Notes: generated from the letters alone by a model not told the origin. DNA of 64,000 nucleotides from Candidatus Obscuribacter sp. (GCA_016718315.1 JADKDV010000004.1:124001-188000), one strand, 5' to 3'; counted from the first letter of the stretch, positions 16,454 to 25,894 are shown. Program-made: numbers and translations.

Positions 16454-17593
16454 ATGGATGATTTGATGGAGCAGCTGCTCTCAGAGAGCCGGGCTGCGCG
16501 CAGGCGCATACCCGAGCCTAAACAGGTCAGACCCCTGACCGACTTGCTCGCCCGACCTCCTCCTGAGGATTGGACTGAGCAAAAGACTTTCGAGCGCGAA
16601 ATCGAGCTTGCTGAAAAAGCCTTCAAAGCGGCACATCCGCTTGGGCTCAATCGCAGTGAGCTGGACGTAGCGCTGGAGGTAGGCGATGATGTCAGGCTCG
16701 TGTGCGCCCAGAAGCTCTGTCAAAACGAGCGCCTGGTGCGTTATCTCGACGCCCAATACGACATCGCCAGCCGCTGTGGCAAAGACTGGGTCAGCTCAGC
16801 CGATGCTACGGTCCTGGCCCGGTGGCTCGAAGACAATGGTCACGAGCTGCACATCTGGGAGCTGTCGCGCTTCCTCAGCTTTGCGGAAATCGCCAGGCTG
16901 TCGCACGAGAGCCGCTACAGTGGCACTCTGCTCAATGAAGTGTACAAGCATCCCTATCACATGTACGTGCACAAGCTGGCTCTCAGCGCCTGGCACTGGT
17001 ACACGCCCTATGGTGAGCCCGGGTCGCGTTTTCCCTGGCAAAAGGTGGTGGACTTTCACAAGGTCTTTATGGGTTTTGAGCTGGGCTTGCCTGGCTTTGA
17101 GATCCACATCGACCACAGTCACTACTTTTGCAACATGCGCGGCTGGGGTGAATACACCGGCAGGACTGTGGACCCGGTCACAGGTGCTGTCTCTGGCACC
17201 TGGATCGACGGCGAGCTGGCTTTTGTCGTCTCCTACGGCGGCAAGCACGTCATGACCATCGGGGTGTCCACCACCTACGCTGGTTTGCTCGTCAATCAGG
17301 TGCAGCTCCGGCAAAAGAAAGGCAATCGGTGGCTCTACAAGCTGCCCGAGCCTTACTTTGAGTACGTCCTCAAAAAGCTGCTCAAGGTCTGCCAGGAGCA
17401 TGGAGTCGCTCTCTACCTGGTTACCGGTGATAGTCTGGCTAAGCGCATCAAGGAGTTGTACAAGGACCGGAAGTTTAGCCGCGAGGCCGGTCGGCACATC
17501 GTGCAGACCTACAACCAGCCTTTTGTTCAGCTCCAGCGTGTGCCCGTCGACCTCACCGTCAATCAGCACAAGTACTGCCAGATCACAGTCTGA
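16454..17593 (+). CDS. Unknown 379-residue protein downstream of AAA+ gene
   Basis: I do not recognise the family. The protein is soluble and rich in aromatic residues. Residues about 220-300 look like a beta-rich domain (GFEIHIDHSHYFCNMRGW, SGTWIDGELAFVVSYGGKH) and the C-terminus is alpha/beta (YFEYVLKKLLKVCQEHGVAL). The ATG at 16454 follows GGGAG; an upstream in-frame extension has no ribosome site. It lies 106 nt after the AAA+ gene with no terminator between, so it is probably co-transcribed and may be a substrate, adaptor or partner of that ATPase (inference). Confidence 0.75.
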   Translation: MDDLMEQLLSESRAARRRIPEPKQVRPLTDLLARPPPEDWTEQKTFEREIELAEKAFKAAHPLGLNRSELDVALEVGDDVRLVCAQKLCQNERLVRYLDAQYDIASRCGKDWVSSADATVLARWLEDNGHELHIWELSRFLSFAEIARLSHESRYSGTLLNEVYKHPYHMYVHKLALSAWHWYTPYGEPGSRFPWQKVVDFHKVFMGFELGLPGFEIHIDHSHYFCNMRGWGEYTGRTVDPVTGAVSGTWIDGELAFVVSYGGKHVMTIGVSTTYAGLLVNQVQLRQKKGNRWLYKLPEPYFEYVLKKLLKVCQEHGVALYLVTGDSLAKRIKELYKDRKFSREAGRHIVQTYNQPFVQLQRVPVDLTVNQHKYCQITV

Positions 17594-17607
17594 CAGGTCG
17601 TCAGTGG

Positions 17608-17650
17608 ACAGAGTCGGTGGGTAACTCCCCGACTTTGTCTGCTTTTTTTT
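17608..17650 (+). terminator. Rho-independent terminator
   Basis: ACAGAGTCGG pairs with CCGACTTTGT (one G-U) around an 11-nt loop and is followed by CTGC and T8. It ends the AAA+ transcript. Confidence 0.85.
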
Positions 17651-17793
17651 GGCCTGTATGGGCACCGCATGCGGTGCTTGTCGTTTGTGTTTGTTTTTTT
17701 TGTTTTCGTGTATTACTATATAAGGGCGTAGGATATGGAAAGTTCGAGTAAGTCAGCTAGAATGAAAGCAAAGTCAGGCGAGGATGCCAGGTA

Positions 17794-18177
17794 ATGGAAT
17801 TATTTAACAGCCTCTTGGTCTTCAACCGTCTAGTAGCCATTTCGCTTTGTCTGTTGTTATTTTTACTGGCTATTGCTTCATTTCCCACGTTCGTATTTTT
17901 CTTTATTATGGCTGCATTGCTACTGACTGCCGTGGGTTTTATATCGGTGTTAGGTAGGGTGGAAGACCGTATGAAGGTCTTGTTGGATAGTGAGATTGCG
18001 CAGCAGGTTATAAAATCCCCGCTGCTTTTGCCATTTGTAGTGGCTTACGATCTTGCAATGGGTTTGGTCTCTTGCATGCTTTTGCTGCCATGCATGGTTA
18101 TAGGCAGTAAATTACTCGGCTTTGTCGAATTTTCCAAAAACCTGGATGCTGGACTTCGGAGCTTGAATTTGTTCTGA
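17794..18177 (+). CDS. Unknown membrane protein, 127 residues
   Basis: Three hydrophobic segments (about 12-30, 31-53 and 84-107) separated by a charged amphipathic stretch (RVEDRMKVLLDSE). The ATG is preceded by GAGGATGCCAGG. The composition is less C/G-biased than the previous block, which suggests a separate unit. I do not recognise the family. Confidence 0.65.
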   Translation: MELFNSLLVFNRLVAISLCLLLFLLAIASFPTFVFFFIMAALLLTAVGFISVLGRVEDRMKVLLDSEIAQQVIKSPLLLPFVVAYDLAMGLVSCMLLLPCMVIGSKLLGFVEFSKNLDAGLRSLNLF

Positions 18178-18311
18178 AGCCCGAGGGGTGGAATTTAGCG
18201 GTTTGTTTTATGTCTTTGCCGCCATTGCGATACAATGCTCGCTTTGTCTAGTAAGCGTGGTGCAAAGCTATTAATACGTTTGACAAGATACGCTCGGCAC
18301 CAAAGACCATT

Positions 18312-19490
18312 TTGTTTATTACATCATTTGGTCTTTTTGTCGAAGAAATGCTCTATGGCATGGTGGCTCCCCTCACCGGCGAGTCGCCAGCACATGTGTG
18401 TGATGAGCATATGGTGAGTACGCTTTATGGCGCCTACGCACTGGGGCTTATTGTCACTACCCCAATTCTTGGCATAATCACCGAACGCACCGGTCGGCGC
18501 AGACCGATGATACTTGGTGCCATATTGATGACCGCCTCAGCCCTTTTGTTTTGGCTTGGCACCAATAAAGAAGTCCTCTTTGCTGCCCGCGTCCTCGAAG
18601 GCGCTGGTGCTGCCTGCACCTGGACAGCTGGTCTGGCTCTTATCGCTGGTTACTTTGTCAAAGACCGGGTCAAAGCCATGGGTTTTGCCATGCTAGGTGC
18701 TACCACAGGTTCTATAGTCGGACCTCTTGTGGGCGGTGAATTGTTTGAGCGGGGTGGCTACAACGCACCCTTTATGGTGGCAATTGTGCTGCTCATTTTG
18801 GATTGTCTCTTTCGTTTTACTATCCCCACCACAAGCCGCCCGATGCTCAAGCCCTGGGGTGATACTTTTGCCGAGCTTGGTGGCATTGTCTGTGACAAGA
18901 GTGTGCTTTCGTCTGCTTTTGCTGTGGCGCTGGCAGCGGCTAGTTGGGCTCTTATGGAGCCGCTCTTTCCTATGCATGCCATACGTATCGGTCATGCCAC
19001 GCCTACTACTATCGGCGCCATTTTTACAGTATCAAATCTGCTCTATGCGCTGATGGCGCCAGTGGTGCCGATGGTCTCGGATCGTATCGGCATCAGGCAG
19101 ACTACTATGATTGGTTTGATTATGACGGCGATTGTCCTGCCGCTTTTAGCCTGGACACCTAATATCGCACTGGCTAGCGTTGTCCTTGGCCTGATTACAG
19201 TTGGTTATGCTCTTACCATCAATCCTACTTCCGCAGAGCTGGGTGATGCCGTAGACAGGCGCGGATCGACCTCTTATACGATTGCTTATGCGATTTACAA
19301 CCTGGCTTATAGTTTTGGCATGATTGCGGTGGACTCTTACGTGGAGTTTGTCACTGACGAGACTCATAAATTACCGCTGTTGCACATCTTGCTCATTATG
19401 TCCGGGCTCTTTTTTATCTGTGTGCCACTCTTTTTAATTAAGCGCAAAGCCGCGCCCCCAGTGGCTCAGAGTGAGACTGAGCATTGCTAG
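18312..19490 (+). CDS. MFS transporter (paralogue of 26101-27306)
   Basis: A 12-helix major facilitator of at least 392 residues. Helix 2-3 motif A appears as LGIITERTGRRRPMILG, and a conserved GAGAACTWTAGLALIAGYF and NPTSAELGDAVDRRG are shared almost word for word with the carrier at 26101. No ATG exists in frame at the expected N-terminus. TTG at 18312 is the first usable codon, and the open frame continues upstream to 18255, so the true start may be slightly earlier. It lies 94 nt before an FAD amine oxidase gene in the same direction, which suggests uptake or export of an amine or a related product (inference). Confidence 0.87.
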   Translation: MFITSFGLFVEEMLYGMVAPLTGESPAHVCDEHMVSTLYGAYALGLIVTTPILGIITERTGRRRPMILGAILMTASALLFWLGTNKEVLFAARVLEGAGAACTWTAGLALIAGYFVKDRVKAMGFAMLGATTGSIVGPLVGGELFERGGYNAPFMVAIVLLILDCLFRFTIPTTSRPMLKPWGDTFAELGGIVCDKSVLSSAFAVALAAASWALMEPLFPMHAIRIGHATPTTIGAIFTVSNLLYALMAPVVPMVSDRIGIRQTTMIGLIMTAIVLPLLAWTPNIALASVVLGLITVGYALTINPTSAELGDAVDRRGSTSYTIAYAIYNLAYSFGMIAVDSYVEFVTDETHKLPLLHILLIMSGLFFICVPLFLIKRKAAPPVAQSETEHC

Positions 19491-19584
19491 TCAATAGGTG
19501 AGCTGTGAAGAGGTCGAGCTGCAAAGCAGTATTTTTGCCTCTATCTTTTACTTTGCAAAAATTTGATTGTGGTACATTTTAGTG

Positions 19585-21057
19585 ATGAAACGCACAATTA
19601 TTAATGACCTTGCTCAAAGGTACACACCCCTGGAAGAGCGCATCTCGCGCAGACAAATGCTCAAAGGGTTGATGGCTACCGCTGCCAGCATGATGCTCAG
19701 TTATCAGTTGCCACAGAGTGCACGTGCTGCCCATGGTGGTCGTGTCATTGTCGTCGGCGCTGGTTTTGCCGGACTGGCTGCGGCCTTTGAACTCAAGTCT
19801 GCTGGTTATGCTGTCACTGTCCTTGAGGCCCGTGATCGTCTCGGTGGGCGTGTCCTGACACTTTACGATTTTATTCCTGGTAAACATGTTGAGGCAGGCG
19901 CTGAGCTGATTGGCGAAAACCACCCGACCTGGCAGGCTTATGCCAAACGTTTCAAACTACCGATGCTGGAGCGCACGGATTATCCCGATGCTGTAAAACC
20001 AGTCTTTCTCGGTGGCAAGCTACTGGAGCCCAAAGCCGCCGAAGAGCTGTGGGATGAAGTGGACCACTATCTATCCACTTACAACAAGCTGGCTATGCCG
20101 ATTGACGCTGATAGACCGTGGACAAGTCCGGGGGCGCAAGCGCTCGACAATCGTACAGTGGATAGCTGGATCGAGTCACTGGGCTGCTCTGAGCTATGCA
20201 AAAAAGCGATGAGACTGTCTGAGGCCTCTGACTCTAACGATCCTGGCTGGGATAGTTTGCTCGGTCGACTTGCTACCATCAAAGGCGGCGGCATCGAAAA
20301 ATACTGGACCGAGACCGAGCTTTATCGCTGCAAGGGTGGCAACCAACAGCTCGCTGAGCGGCTTGCCGATGCCATTGGGCGAGAGCACATATTGTTGGAG
20401 ACTCCAGTTACAGCTATCGATATCAAAGACAAAGCGATTACTGTAGATCTCAAAAACGGCAAAGTTTTGACCGCCGATCATGTTGTACTGGCTGTACCAC
20501 CAGGTACCTGGAAGCGCATCACATTTACGCCGCCATTGCCACCGCTGCTCGCTCCTCAAATGGCAAACCAGGTCAAGTTTTTGTCAGAGGTCAAAGGTAG
20601 ATTTTGGGAGCAAGATAATCTCGCACCTAACTCACTCAACGAAGGTCCAGTAGCTGAGACCTGGGATGCTACTGATAAGCAGTCACCAGAGGGTCATGCC
20701 TGTCTGACTGTATTTGCTGGTGGTAATGCTGCCGACTATGGTCGTGCCTGGCCCACAGAGCAACGTATGGCGCACTATGCCCTCGAAATCGAAAAGGTCT
20801 TCCCCAAATATAGTGCTAATTTTGTCAAAGCCAAATTTATTGACTGGCCCTCAGATCCCTGGGCCCAGGCTGGTTATTCATCACCCGCACCGGGTCAAAT
20901 AATGACTCTTGGTCCAATTTTATATAACGGTCTGGGTCGTCTGCAATTTGCTGGAGAGCACACTAGCTTTGCCTTTGGTGGCTATATGGAAGGTGCTTTA
21001 AACTCTGGTGCTGCCATCGCCAAGCGCATTGCCAAAAAAGATGGTGTGGTTAAATAA
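19585..21057 (+). CDS. Tat-exported flavin monoamine oxidase-family protein
   Basis: 490 residues. The N-terminus has a twin-arginine signal (SRRQMLKGLMATAASMM) ending near SARAA, then the FAD-binding dinucleotide motif VIVVGAGFAGLAAAFEL and LEARDRLGGRV. The C-terminal FAD segment GRLQFAGEHTSFAFGGYMEGA is typical of amine oxidases and L-amino-acid oxidases. It probably oxidises an amine or amino acid in the periplasm, giving aldehyde or keto acid, ammonia and H2O2. The ATG at 19585 is preferred to a TTG 18 nt upstream. The substrate is unknown, and the neighbouring MFS gene suggests linked transport. Confidence 0.88.
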   Translation: MKRTIINDLAQRYTPLEERISRRQMLKGLMATAASMMLSYQLPQSARAAHGGRVIVVGAGFAGLAAAFELKSAGYAVTVLEARDRLGGRVLTLYDFIPGKHVEAGAELIGENHPTWQAYAKRFKLPMLERTDYPDAVKPVFLGGKLLEPKAAEELWDEVDHYLSTYNKLAMPIDADRPWTSPGAQALDNRTVDSWIESLGCSELCKKAMRLSEASDSNDPGWDSLLGRLATIKGGGIEKYWTETELYRCKGGNQQLAERLADAIGREHILLETPVTAIDIKDKAITVDLKNGKVLTADHVVLAVPPGTWKRITFTPPLPPLLAPQMANQVKFLSEVKGRFWEQDNLAPNSLNEGPVAETWDATDKQSPEGHACLTVFAGGNAADYGRAWPTEQRMAHYALEIEKVFPKYSANFVKAKFIDWPSDPWAQAGYSSPAPGQIMTLGPILYNGLGRLQFAGEHTSFAFGGYMEGALNSGAAIAKRIAKKDGVVK

Positions 21058-21106
21058 CTGCTCACAGTAAAAATCCCAAAACTGGCAGCATTAAAAGTTT
21101 TGTGCT

Positions 21107-22450
21107 CTAAGCTTCCGACTCCGGTACCGAAATAATCGGCAGGGCTTGCGCACTTTGCTGCTTTTGCCAAGACGCTAAACATTTGATCAATGCCATGGCA
21201 AGGGTGGCAGCCAGTACCGCATCAATGGTCGGAATTGTGGTTAAACTGAGCAGACCCAGACCTAGTGCTGCTTTTGGCGTAGTGATCAGTCCCACTGTGG
21301 CACCAATTGCCCAGGCAAGCAATGGACCAGCGTGCCAGTTGGCCACTGGGCTCAGCTCGTCTGGATTGTCCTTATCTCTTGGGTCTGCCGCGTTTACGAT
21401 AAATACCCCAGATACTGGTGCAATGAAAATCCCCAGCAAAACGAGAAAAGTTACCATGTGCCCTGCCACATGAAACTCAGCCATGGCAATGCCGATGATG
21501 CCGCCAATTATTGCTAGATAAGATCGTTTGATCTTTGGCAAAACGGCTGTCAAACCCAATGAGGATGAATACAAATTGCAGTCATTAGCAGCCCAGGTAG
21601 CGAGCATGACCAAAATGAGTAACAACCAGCTGAGGTTTGATGGCACCAGATGAATCATCAGATCTTTTGATTGAAACCCGATTGCCATCACACCGCACAG
21701 TATTAGAAGAAGCGGATAGTTAAATGAATAGTGTCCGAGGGCGTAGCCCAAAGCATGGCGAGTGTTCAGAGCAAAACGGGCAAAATCTGGATTCATCGAA
21801 GCACCAACAATCCAGCCGCCGACCACTGTTGCCACAGCTGCACCAAAGCCAATATCCGACTGTGCAGGCGGATGATAGGTGATGACGGACTGTAGACCGT
21901 GTTGTGCTATCAAAGTGCTAAAAGCGTAGCAAATACCTGCACCAAGCATAGGCACGGCTAAATATGCCAGTTTGCCGATGGCCTTGATGCCTAAGGCAGC
22001 AGTAGTAATCATGGCTGCACCGCCAAGGGCGATTGTTAGCTCTCTCGATATTTGTTGATGAAACAAACGCTGTACAAGACCGATTACTGCGTCACAAAAA
22101 AGTTCAGTCTGTACACCCCACCAGCCGGTCATGCCCATGGCCAGCACCAGTCCGATACAGGTAGCACCGCGACTGCCAAAAGTAGCACGAGCAATCAGGG
22201 CAGTGGAGCATCTGGTCTGAGCGCCTAAGCGAGCCGTCAAGCCGCCGATAAGACCAAGTATGGCGCCGCCAGTAAGAGTCGCCATGACGAGCTGATTAAA
22301 TGTCAAACTCAATCCTAGTTGACCGCCGATAACAAACATGGGGATGCTAATCAGCACACCCAGCTCAATGACCAGTAGATACCACCAGGGGCGCAGGTTT
22401 TGTCCGCTTACCGGTATCCTGGCAAAGTCATCGTGTTGAGTTGCAGACAT
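21107..22450 (-). CDS. NCS1-family nucleobase/cytosine permease-like transporter
   Basis: 447 residues with about 12 membrane helices. The N-terminal RIPVSGQNLRPWWYLLV...GVLISIPMFVIGGQLG and the unwound helix region MGMTGWWGVQTELF are characteristic of the purine-cytosine permease/CodB branch of NCS1. It should import a pyrimidine, hydantoin, thiamine-type or related nitrogen compound with Na+ or H+. It is convergent with the amine oxidase and is the last gene in the leftward direction after the sugar MFS, separated by 99 bp, so operon membership is uncertain. Confidence 0.82.
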   Translation of the reverse strand: MSATQHDDFARIPVSGQNLRPWWYLLVIELGVLISIPMFVIGGQLGLSLTFNQLVMATLTGGAILGLIGGLTARLGAQTRCSTALIARATFGSRGATCIGLVLAMGMTGWWGVQTELFCDAVIGLVQRLFHQQISRELTIALGGAAMITTAALGIKAIGKLAYLAVPMLGAGICYAFSTLIAQHGLQSVITYHPPAQSDIGFGAAVATVVGGWIVGASMNPDFARFALNTRHALGYALGHYSFNYPLLLILCGVMAIGFQSKDLMIHLVPSNLSWLLLILVMLATWAANDCNLYSSSLGLTAVLPKIKRSYLAIIGGIIGIAMAEFHVAGHMVTFLVLLGIFIAPVSGVFIVNAADPRDKDNPDELSPVANWHAGPLLAWAIGATVGLITTPKAALGLGLLSLTTIPTIDAVLAATLAMALIKCLASWQKQQSAQALPIISVPESEA

Positions 22451-22549
22451 GCGCAGATTCTCTCAGGTATTTACTTAGGCTATAACAGGCACAATAATCC
22501 AGGATTGAGCACGTGTCATTGCTGTAATTACGTACTCTCAGCCCAATAA

Positions 22550-23740
22550 TTATTTTGCGGTTTGATTTGACACAATCCCTCTATGCGCGCCCAGTGCCAG
22601 CACAATGGGTAGCATAAATAGCGGAGCCAGAGCTGATATAGCCAATCCCCAGTGTAAGCTGCTCATGTCGGCGATGCCGCCTACGACCCAGGGCATAAAG
22701 ATACCGCCGGCATTACCAAAGGCAGCTAGCGCACCAAACATGGTGGCGCCACCCTGAGGGTAGCGGTCAGCAGTAATTGCCAGCATGGTCGGCCACAAAC
22801 AGCTACCAGTCAGCCCGGCCATGATGCAGGCAGCTAACGCAAGCGGATGATAGGGACAAAATGAGCCAAGCAAAAAGAGCACTACTGATATGCCACAACC
22901 AAGGGCCATAATAGTGTAAGAGTCTACTTTGGCGCTGAGAGCACCAATACCCATGCGCCCGATAGCCATTGCCACACTAAAGGCAAAGAGTGCTGCTCCT
23001 CCCACCCATTGAGGATACTTAAGTGCTAGCTCGGCGTAGGCTGGTAGCCATTGCGCCATACCAAGCTCGGTAGCGCCGCCTAAAAATATGCCAGTGAGGG
23101 CTCCAATAAACCACAGCTCTTTTATAAGTGTTCTAAACTGCATGCGTTCGCCGTCTTCGCTAGTCATACTGGGAAACTTGGCTCGTCCCAGAGTGAAAAT
23201 CAGAAGCACCGGCAATGCCAGCAAAAGCAAACTGGCCATGCGCCATGATATTCCTACCTGGAGAGCGGCTGTGCCAGCCAGGACTGTGAGAGTAGCTCCG
23301 ACGCAATAAAACGAATGCAGCCAGTTCATCGAGCTGGTGCGCTCCTCTGGGTTGAGAGCTGAGACTACTGGGCTCAAGACCATGTCGAGGACGCCAGCTC
23401 CCAGTCCAAGCAAAAAGTTGGCTGCCAGCAAAATCTCATAAGTAGGCGACCAGGCTGTCACAATCAGACCACAGGCTAAGAGCACATTGCCAGCTATGGC
23501 AAATGGTTTGGCACCAAATCGATCGGCTAGCGGTCCTGTTGCCAGGATACCCAATACCAGTCCGCTAAAAGTAAAGGCTCCGAGCCGCCCCAACTGTTCT
23601 TGCGATAACCCAGTGCCGCTTGCTCCAGTAAATGAGTGCTGTATCGCTACCAAAAAAATCGGCAGCAAATTGACACCAATAGCCAGACTCATCATTGCGC
23701 CGTAGCACAGATATGTGAGGGCTTTAGACTGTTTCATCAC
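22550..23740 (-). CDS. MFS transporter, FHS/sugar-type
   Basis: 396 residues and 12 predicted helices. GPLADRFGAKPFAIAG is the helix 2-3 motif, and LGLGAGVLDMVLSPVVSALNP is like the NxxxNP-rich helix of the fucose/galactose/gluconate (FHS) group. Start codons GTG (23740) and ATG (23737) are adjacent and immediately follow the TAA of the upstream HAD gene, which indicates translational coupling. With the aldolase, isomerase and phosphatase genes it probably imports the sugar they metabolise (inference). Confidence 0.85.
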   Translation of the reverse strand: MMKQSKALTYLCYGAMMSLAIGVNLLPIFLVAIQHSFTGASGTGLSQEQLGRLGAFTFSGLVLGILATGPLADRFGAKPFAIAGNVLLACGLIVTAWSPTYEILLAANFLLGLGAGVLDMVLSPVVSALNPEERTSSMNWLHSFYCVGATLTVLAGTAALQVGISWRMASLLLLALPVLLIFTLGRAKFPSMTSEDGERMQFRTLIKELWFIGALTGIFLGGATELGMAQWLPAYAELALKYPQWVGGAALFAFSVAMAIGRMGIGALSAKVDSYTIMALGCGISVVLFLLGSFCPYHPLALAACIMAGLTGSCLWPTMLAITADRYPQGGATMFGALAAFGNAGGIFMPWVVGGIADMSSLHWGLAISALAPLFMLPIVLALGAHRGIVSNQTAK

Positions 23741-24421
23741 TTAGTTTTGCTTTTGTTTGACTGGGCAGCCCTGGCTGAGCCAATCTCTTACTTCCAGCAA
23801 AGAGTCAAAGATACCTTCGGCCAGTTTAGCAGAGGCCTCAGATGGCGGCAAAAGATCCGGCACCAGGCATGAGCGCATACCGCCGGCTTGTGCTGCAAGC
23901 AGCCCGCTATGTGCGTCTTCGAGGACGAGACAATGGGCGGCTGGTATACCAAGAGCTGTCTGTGCTTTGATAAAAATATCTGGATTGGGCTTGCCCCGCT
24001 CCACCATATCGCCGCCTACGACAGCCTTAAAATACTGGTGTAGGTTGTGATGCTCCAGGCGTTTTTTAGCCTCGGCTGTCACAGTTGATGTGCCAACAGC
24101 ACATGGGATCTGCTCACTGTCAGCCCAGATCAATAGCTCTCTTATGCCTGGTTTGAGTTGCAGTCCTTCTGATACGTGTAGCTCCTCATACAAAAAGGCA
24201 GCGCGAGTATTAAAAGCATCACTGGCAAAAGTCTCGCCAAAGCTCTCTGCCAGTACTTTTACGGCGTCAGCTACAGTGATGCCGATTAGTTTGAGGTAGA
24301 GCGCATCGGTCAGGTCAAAGCCCATTTCGCGCGCGGCTTGCGACCACGAGCGCTTGTAGAGACCCTCTGTGTCGAGGATTAATCCGTCCATGTCAAAGAT
24401 CAGAGCCTTTGGTTTATTCAT
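23741..24421 (-). CDS. HAD hydrolase, beta-phosphoglucomutase/phosphatase-like
   Basis: 226 residues. HAD motif I is IFDMDGLILDTEG with the nucleophile Asp near residue 10 and acid/base Asp near 12. Motif II is in CAVGTSTVT, motif III near VERGKPNPDIF and motif IV LVLEDAHSGLLAA. The helical cap in the first third places it with sugar-phosphate phosphatases and beta-phosphoglucomutases. AAAGG precedes the ATG. It is the third gene of the leftward operon and likely acts on a sugar phosphate. Confidence 0.9.
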   Translation of the reverse strand: MNKPKALIFDMDGLILDTEGLYKRSWSQAAREMGFDLTDALYLKLIGITVADAVKVLAESFGETFASDAFNTRAAFLYEELHVSEGLQLKPGIRELLIWADSEQIPCAVGTSTVTAEAKKRLEHHNLHQYFKAVVGGDMVERGKPNPDIFIKAQTALGIPAAHCLVLEDAHSGLLAAQAGGMRSCLVPDLLPPSEASAKLAEGIFDSLLEVRDWLSQGCPVKQKQN

Positions 24422-24464
24422 CTAAGTGACCTTTGCTGGGTGGGTTTACCTTGCGGTGAGCTAA

Positions 24465-25025
24465 TCAGGCTGGCAGTTTAGCTGGTACATCTGCTTCTGG
24501 AGCTTCAAAGATATCGACACGCTTGTCAGCAAAAATATTGTCAGTCTCTTCATTGCAAAAGGTACTGACTTCGCCAATTAAGCAGGGTCCATCCACCGGC
24601 ACAAATTCGTGCCAGATGCCCGGTGTCAATGTCATGCGATGACCAGCTGGCAAGATAAATGACTGGCCTGATTTGTGGGTCTCAAGTTGACGATTGATTT
24701 TGATATCGACTGTGCCAGTGGGCTCATGCTCACCGGGATTTTGGGACCAGAGAGTGACTTTGAGGTTGCCTGAGCGGCAAATGATGTCTTCTTTTTTTTC
24801 AAAGTGAGTATGGGCTGGTGTCACCATGCCCGCTCTGGCGTACATGATTTTTTCGCAGTATTCAGGCTCGTTGGTGAGCAGGACTTCGACCAGACCGACT
24901 TTTGTGTAGTCGCCCAGACCAAAGTCACAAGCTGCCCATTCTGGCTTGGGAGGCAGCACCCAGTGATGTTGCTTTAGACAATCTGCTGCTTCCTGGCAGA
25001 GCAGATTGATTTCACTTTGCTTCAA
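24465..25025 (-). CDS. D-lyxose isomerase-family cupin (sugar isomerase)
   Basis: 186 residues, matching the D-lyxose ketol-isomerase cupin family, which interconverts lyxose/xylulose and often mannose/fructose. Metal ligands are visible as His72, His74 and Glu79 in PAHTHFEKKEDI and His139 in TPGIWHEF. The start is TTG at 25025: GGAGAG lies 8 nt upstream and the family N-terminus (LLCQEAADCLKQH) fits. It sits 23 bp after the aldolase gene in the same direction. True substrate may be another aldose or modified sugar. Confidence 0.85.
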   Translation of the reverse strand: MKQSEINLLCQEAADCLKQHHWVLPPKPEWAACDFGLGDYTKVGLVEVLLTNEPEYCEKIMYARAGMVTPAHTHFEKKEDIICRSGNLKVTLWSQNPGEHEPTGTVDIKINRQLETHKSGQSFILPAGHRMTLTPGIWHEFVPVDGPCLIGEVSTFCNEETDNIFADKRVDIFEAPEADVPAKLPA

Positions 25026-25048
25026 GATTGGCTCTCCGACTTGTTGAA

Positions 25049-25894
25049 TTAACGCGCTACAGCTGCTTCTGATTTGATAAATTGCATGGCATCTCTAGCG
25101 GTGCAGCCATCATGTAGTACAGCTTGCAAAGCTCTGGTCATACCTTTGGGATCTTTGTGTTGGATCACATTGCGGCCATAAACGATACCGGCAACGCCCT
25201 GTCCGACCAGCTTCTCTGTGTGTTCGAGTACTTCCAGGCTGGAGGCTTTGCTGCCACCGCGCACGGTGACCGGCACGCCGCTGGCTGCTTCTATCACGCG
25301 GTGGAAGTCGTCTTCATCGTCTGTGCTATCGGTCTTGATAATGTCAGCACCAAGCTCTGCTGCCATGCGCGCTAAAGTGACAACGCGTGAGGTCTTACCA
25401 TCGCCCACCATACCGTCTTTGGTACGTTTAAATGAGAGAGGCTCAACACCCATTGGCATGCCATATTGGTCGCAAACATTTTTGAGTTTCAAAATGTTTT
25501 TTACACATTGTTCGAGCATTTCTGGGAAGTCATCTACTTGCAGCAAATTGAGCAAGATGCACGCTGCATCCAGTCTCACGGCTACTTCAACAGCTGACTC
25601 ATACGCCTGACAAAACAATTTGGAAGTTGGCAAGACATCATTATAAAAGTTGGCAGTATCTGCTCTCAACATCAAGGCTGGTTTATCGCGTCCACCGATT
25701 TTTTGTAGATGGGGAGCCTCACCGGGTGAGAGTAGCAGGGCGTCTGGGTTGGCATCGGCCAGGGTGTTGACTGTTTTTTCCATGTTTTCGATGCCGTCCA
25801 AAAAAGCGGCATTATTAAACAGAGCATGGTCCACGGCGACCACAAGTGTGCGGCGTGAATTGGGGTGAAACAGTCGGTTCAAGCGGTATAGCAT
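25049..25894 (-). CDS. Class I (Schiff-base) aldolase, FbaB/LsrF-type
   Basis: 281 residues, a (beta/alpha)8 aldolase of the DeoC/FbaB/LsrF superfamily. The Schiff-base lysine is probably Lys187 in GADIIKTDSTDDEDDF. VAVDHALF at the first strand and VPVTVRGGSKASS and VAGIVYGRNVIQH at the phosphate-binding strands are family hallmarks. It is the first gene of the leftward operon aldolase - isomerase - HAD - MFS. An obvious kinase is missing, so either it is encoded elsewhere or the aldolase acts on an already phosphorylated or unphosphorylated ketose. Confidence 0.87.
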   Translation of the reverse strand: MLYRLNRLFHPNSRRTLVVAVDHALFNNAAFLDGIENMEKTVNTLADANPDALLLSPGEAPHLQKIGGRDKPALMLRADTANFYNDVLPTSKLFCQAYESAVEVAVRLDAACILLNLLQVDDFPEMLEQCVKNILKLKNVCDQYGMPMGVEPLSFKRTKDGMVGDGKTSRVVTLARMAAELGADIIKTDSTDDEDDFHRVIEAASGVPVTVRGGSKASSLEVLEHTEKLVGQGVAGIVYGRNVIQHKDPKGMTRALQAVLHDGCTARDAMQFIKSEAAVAR

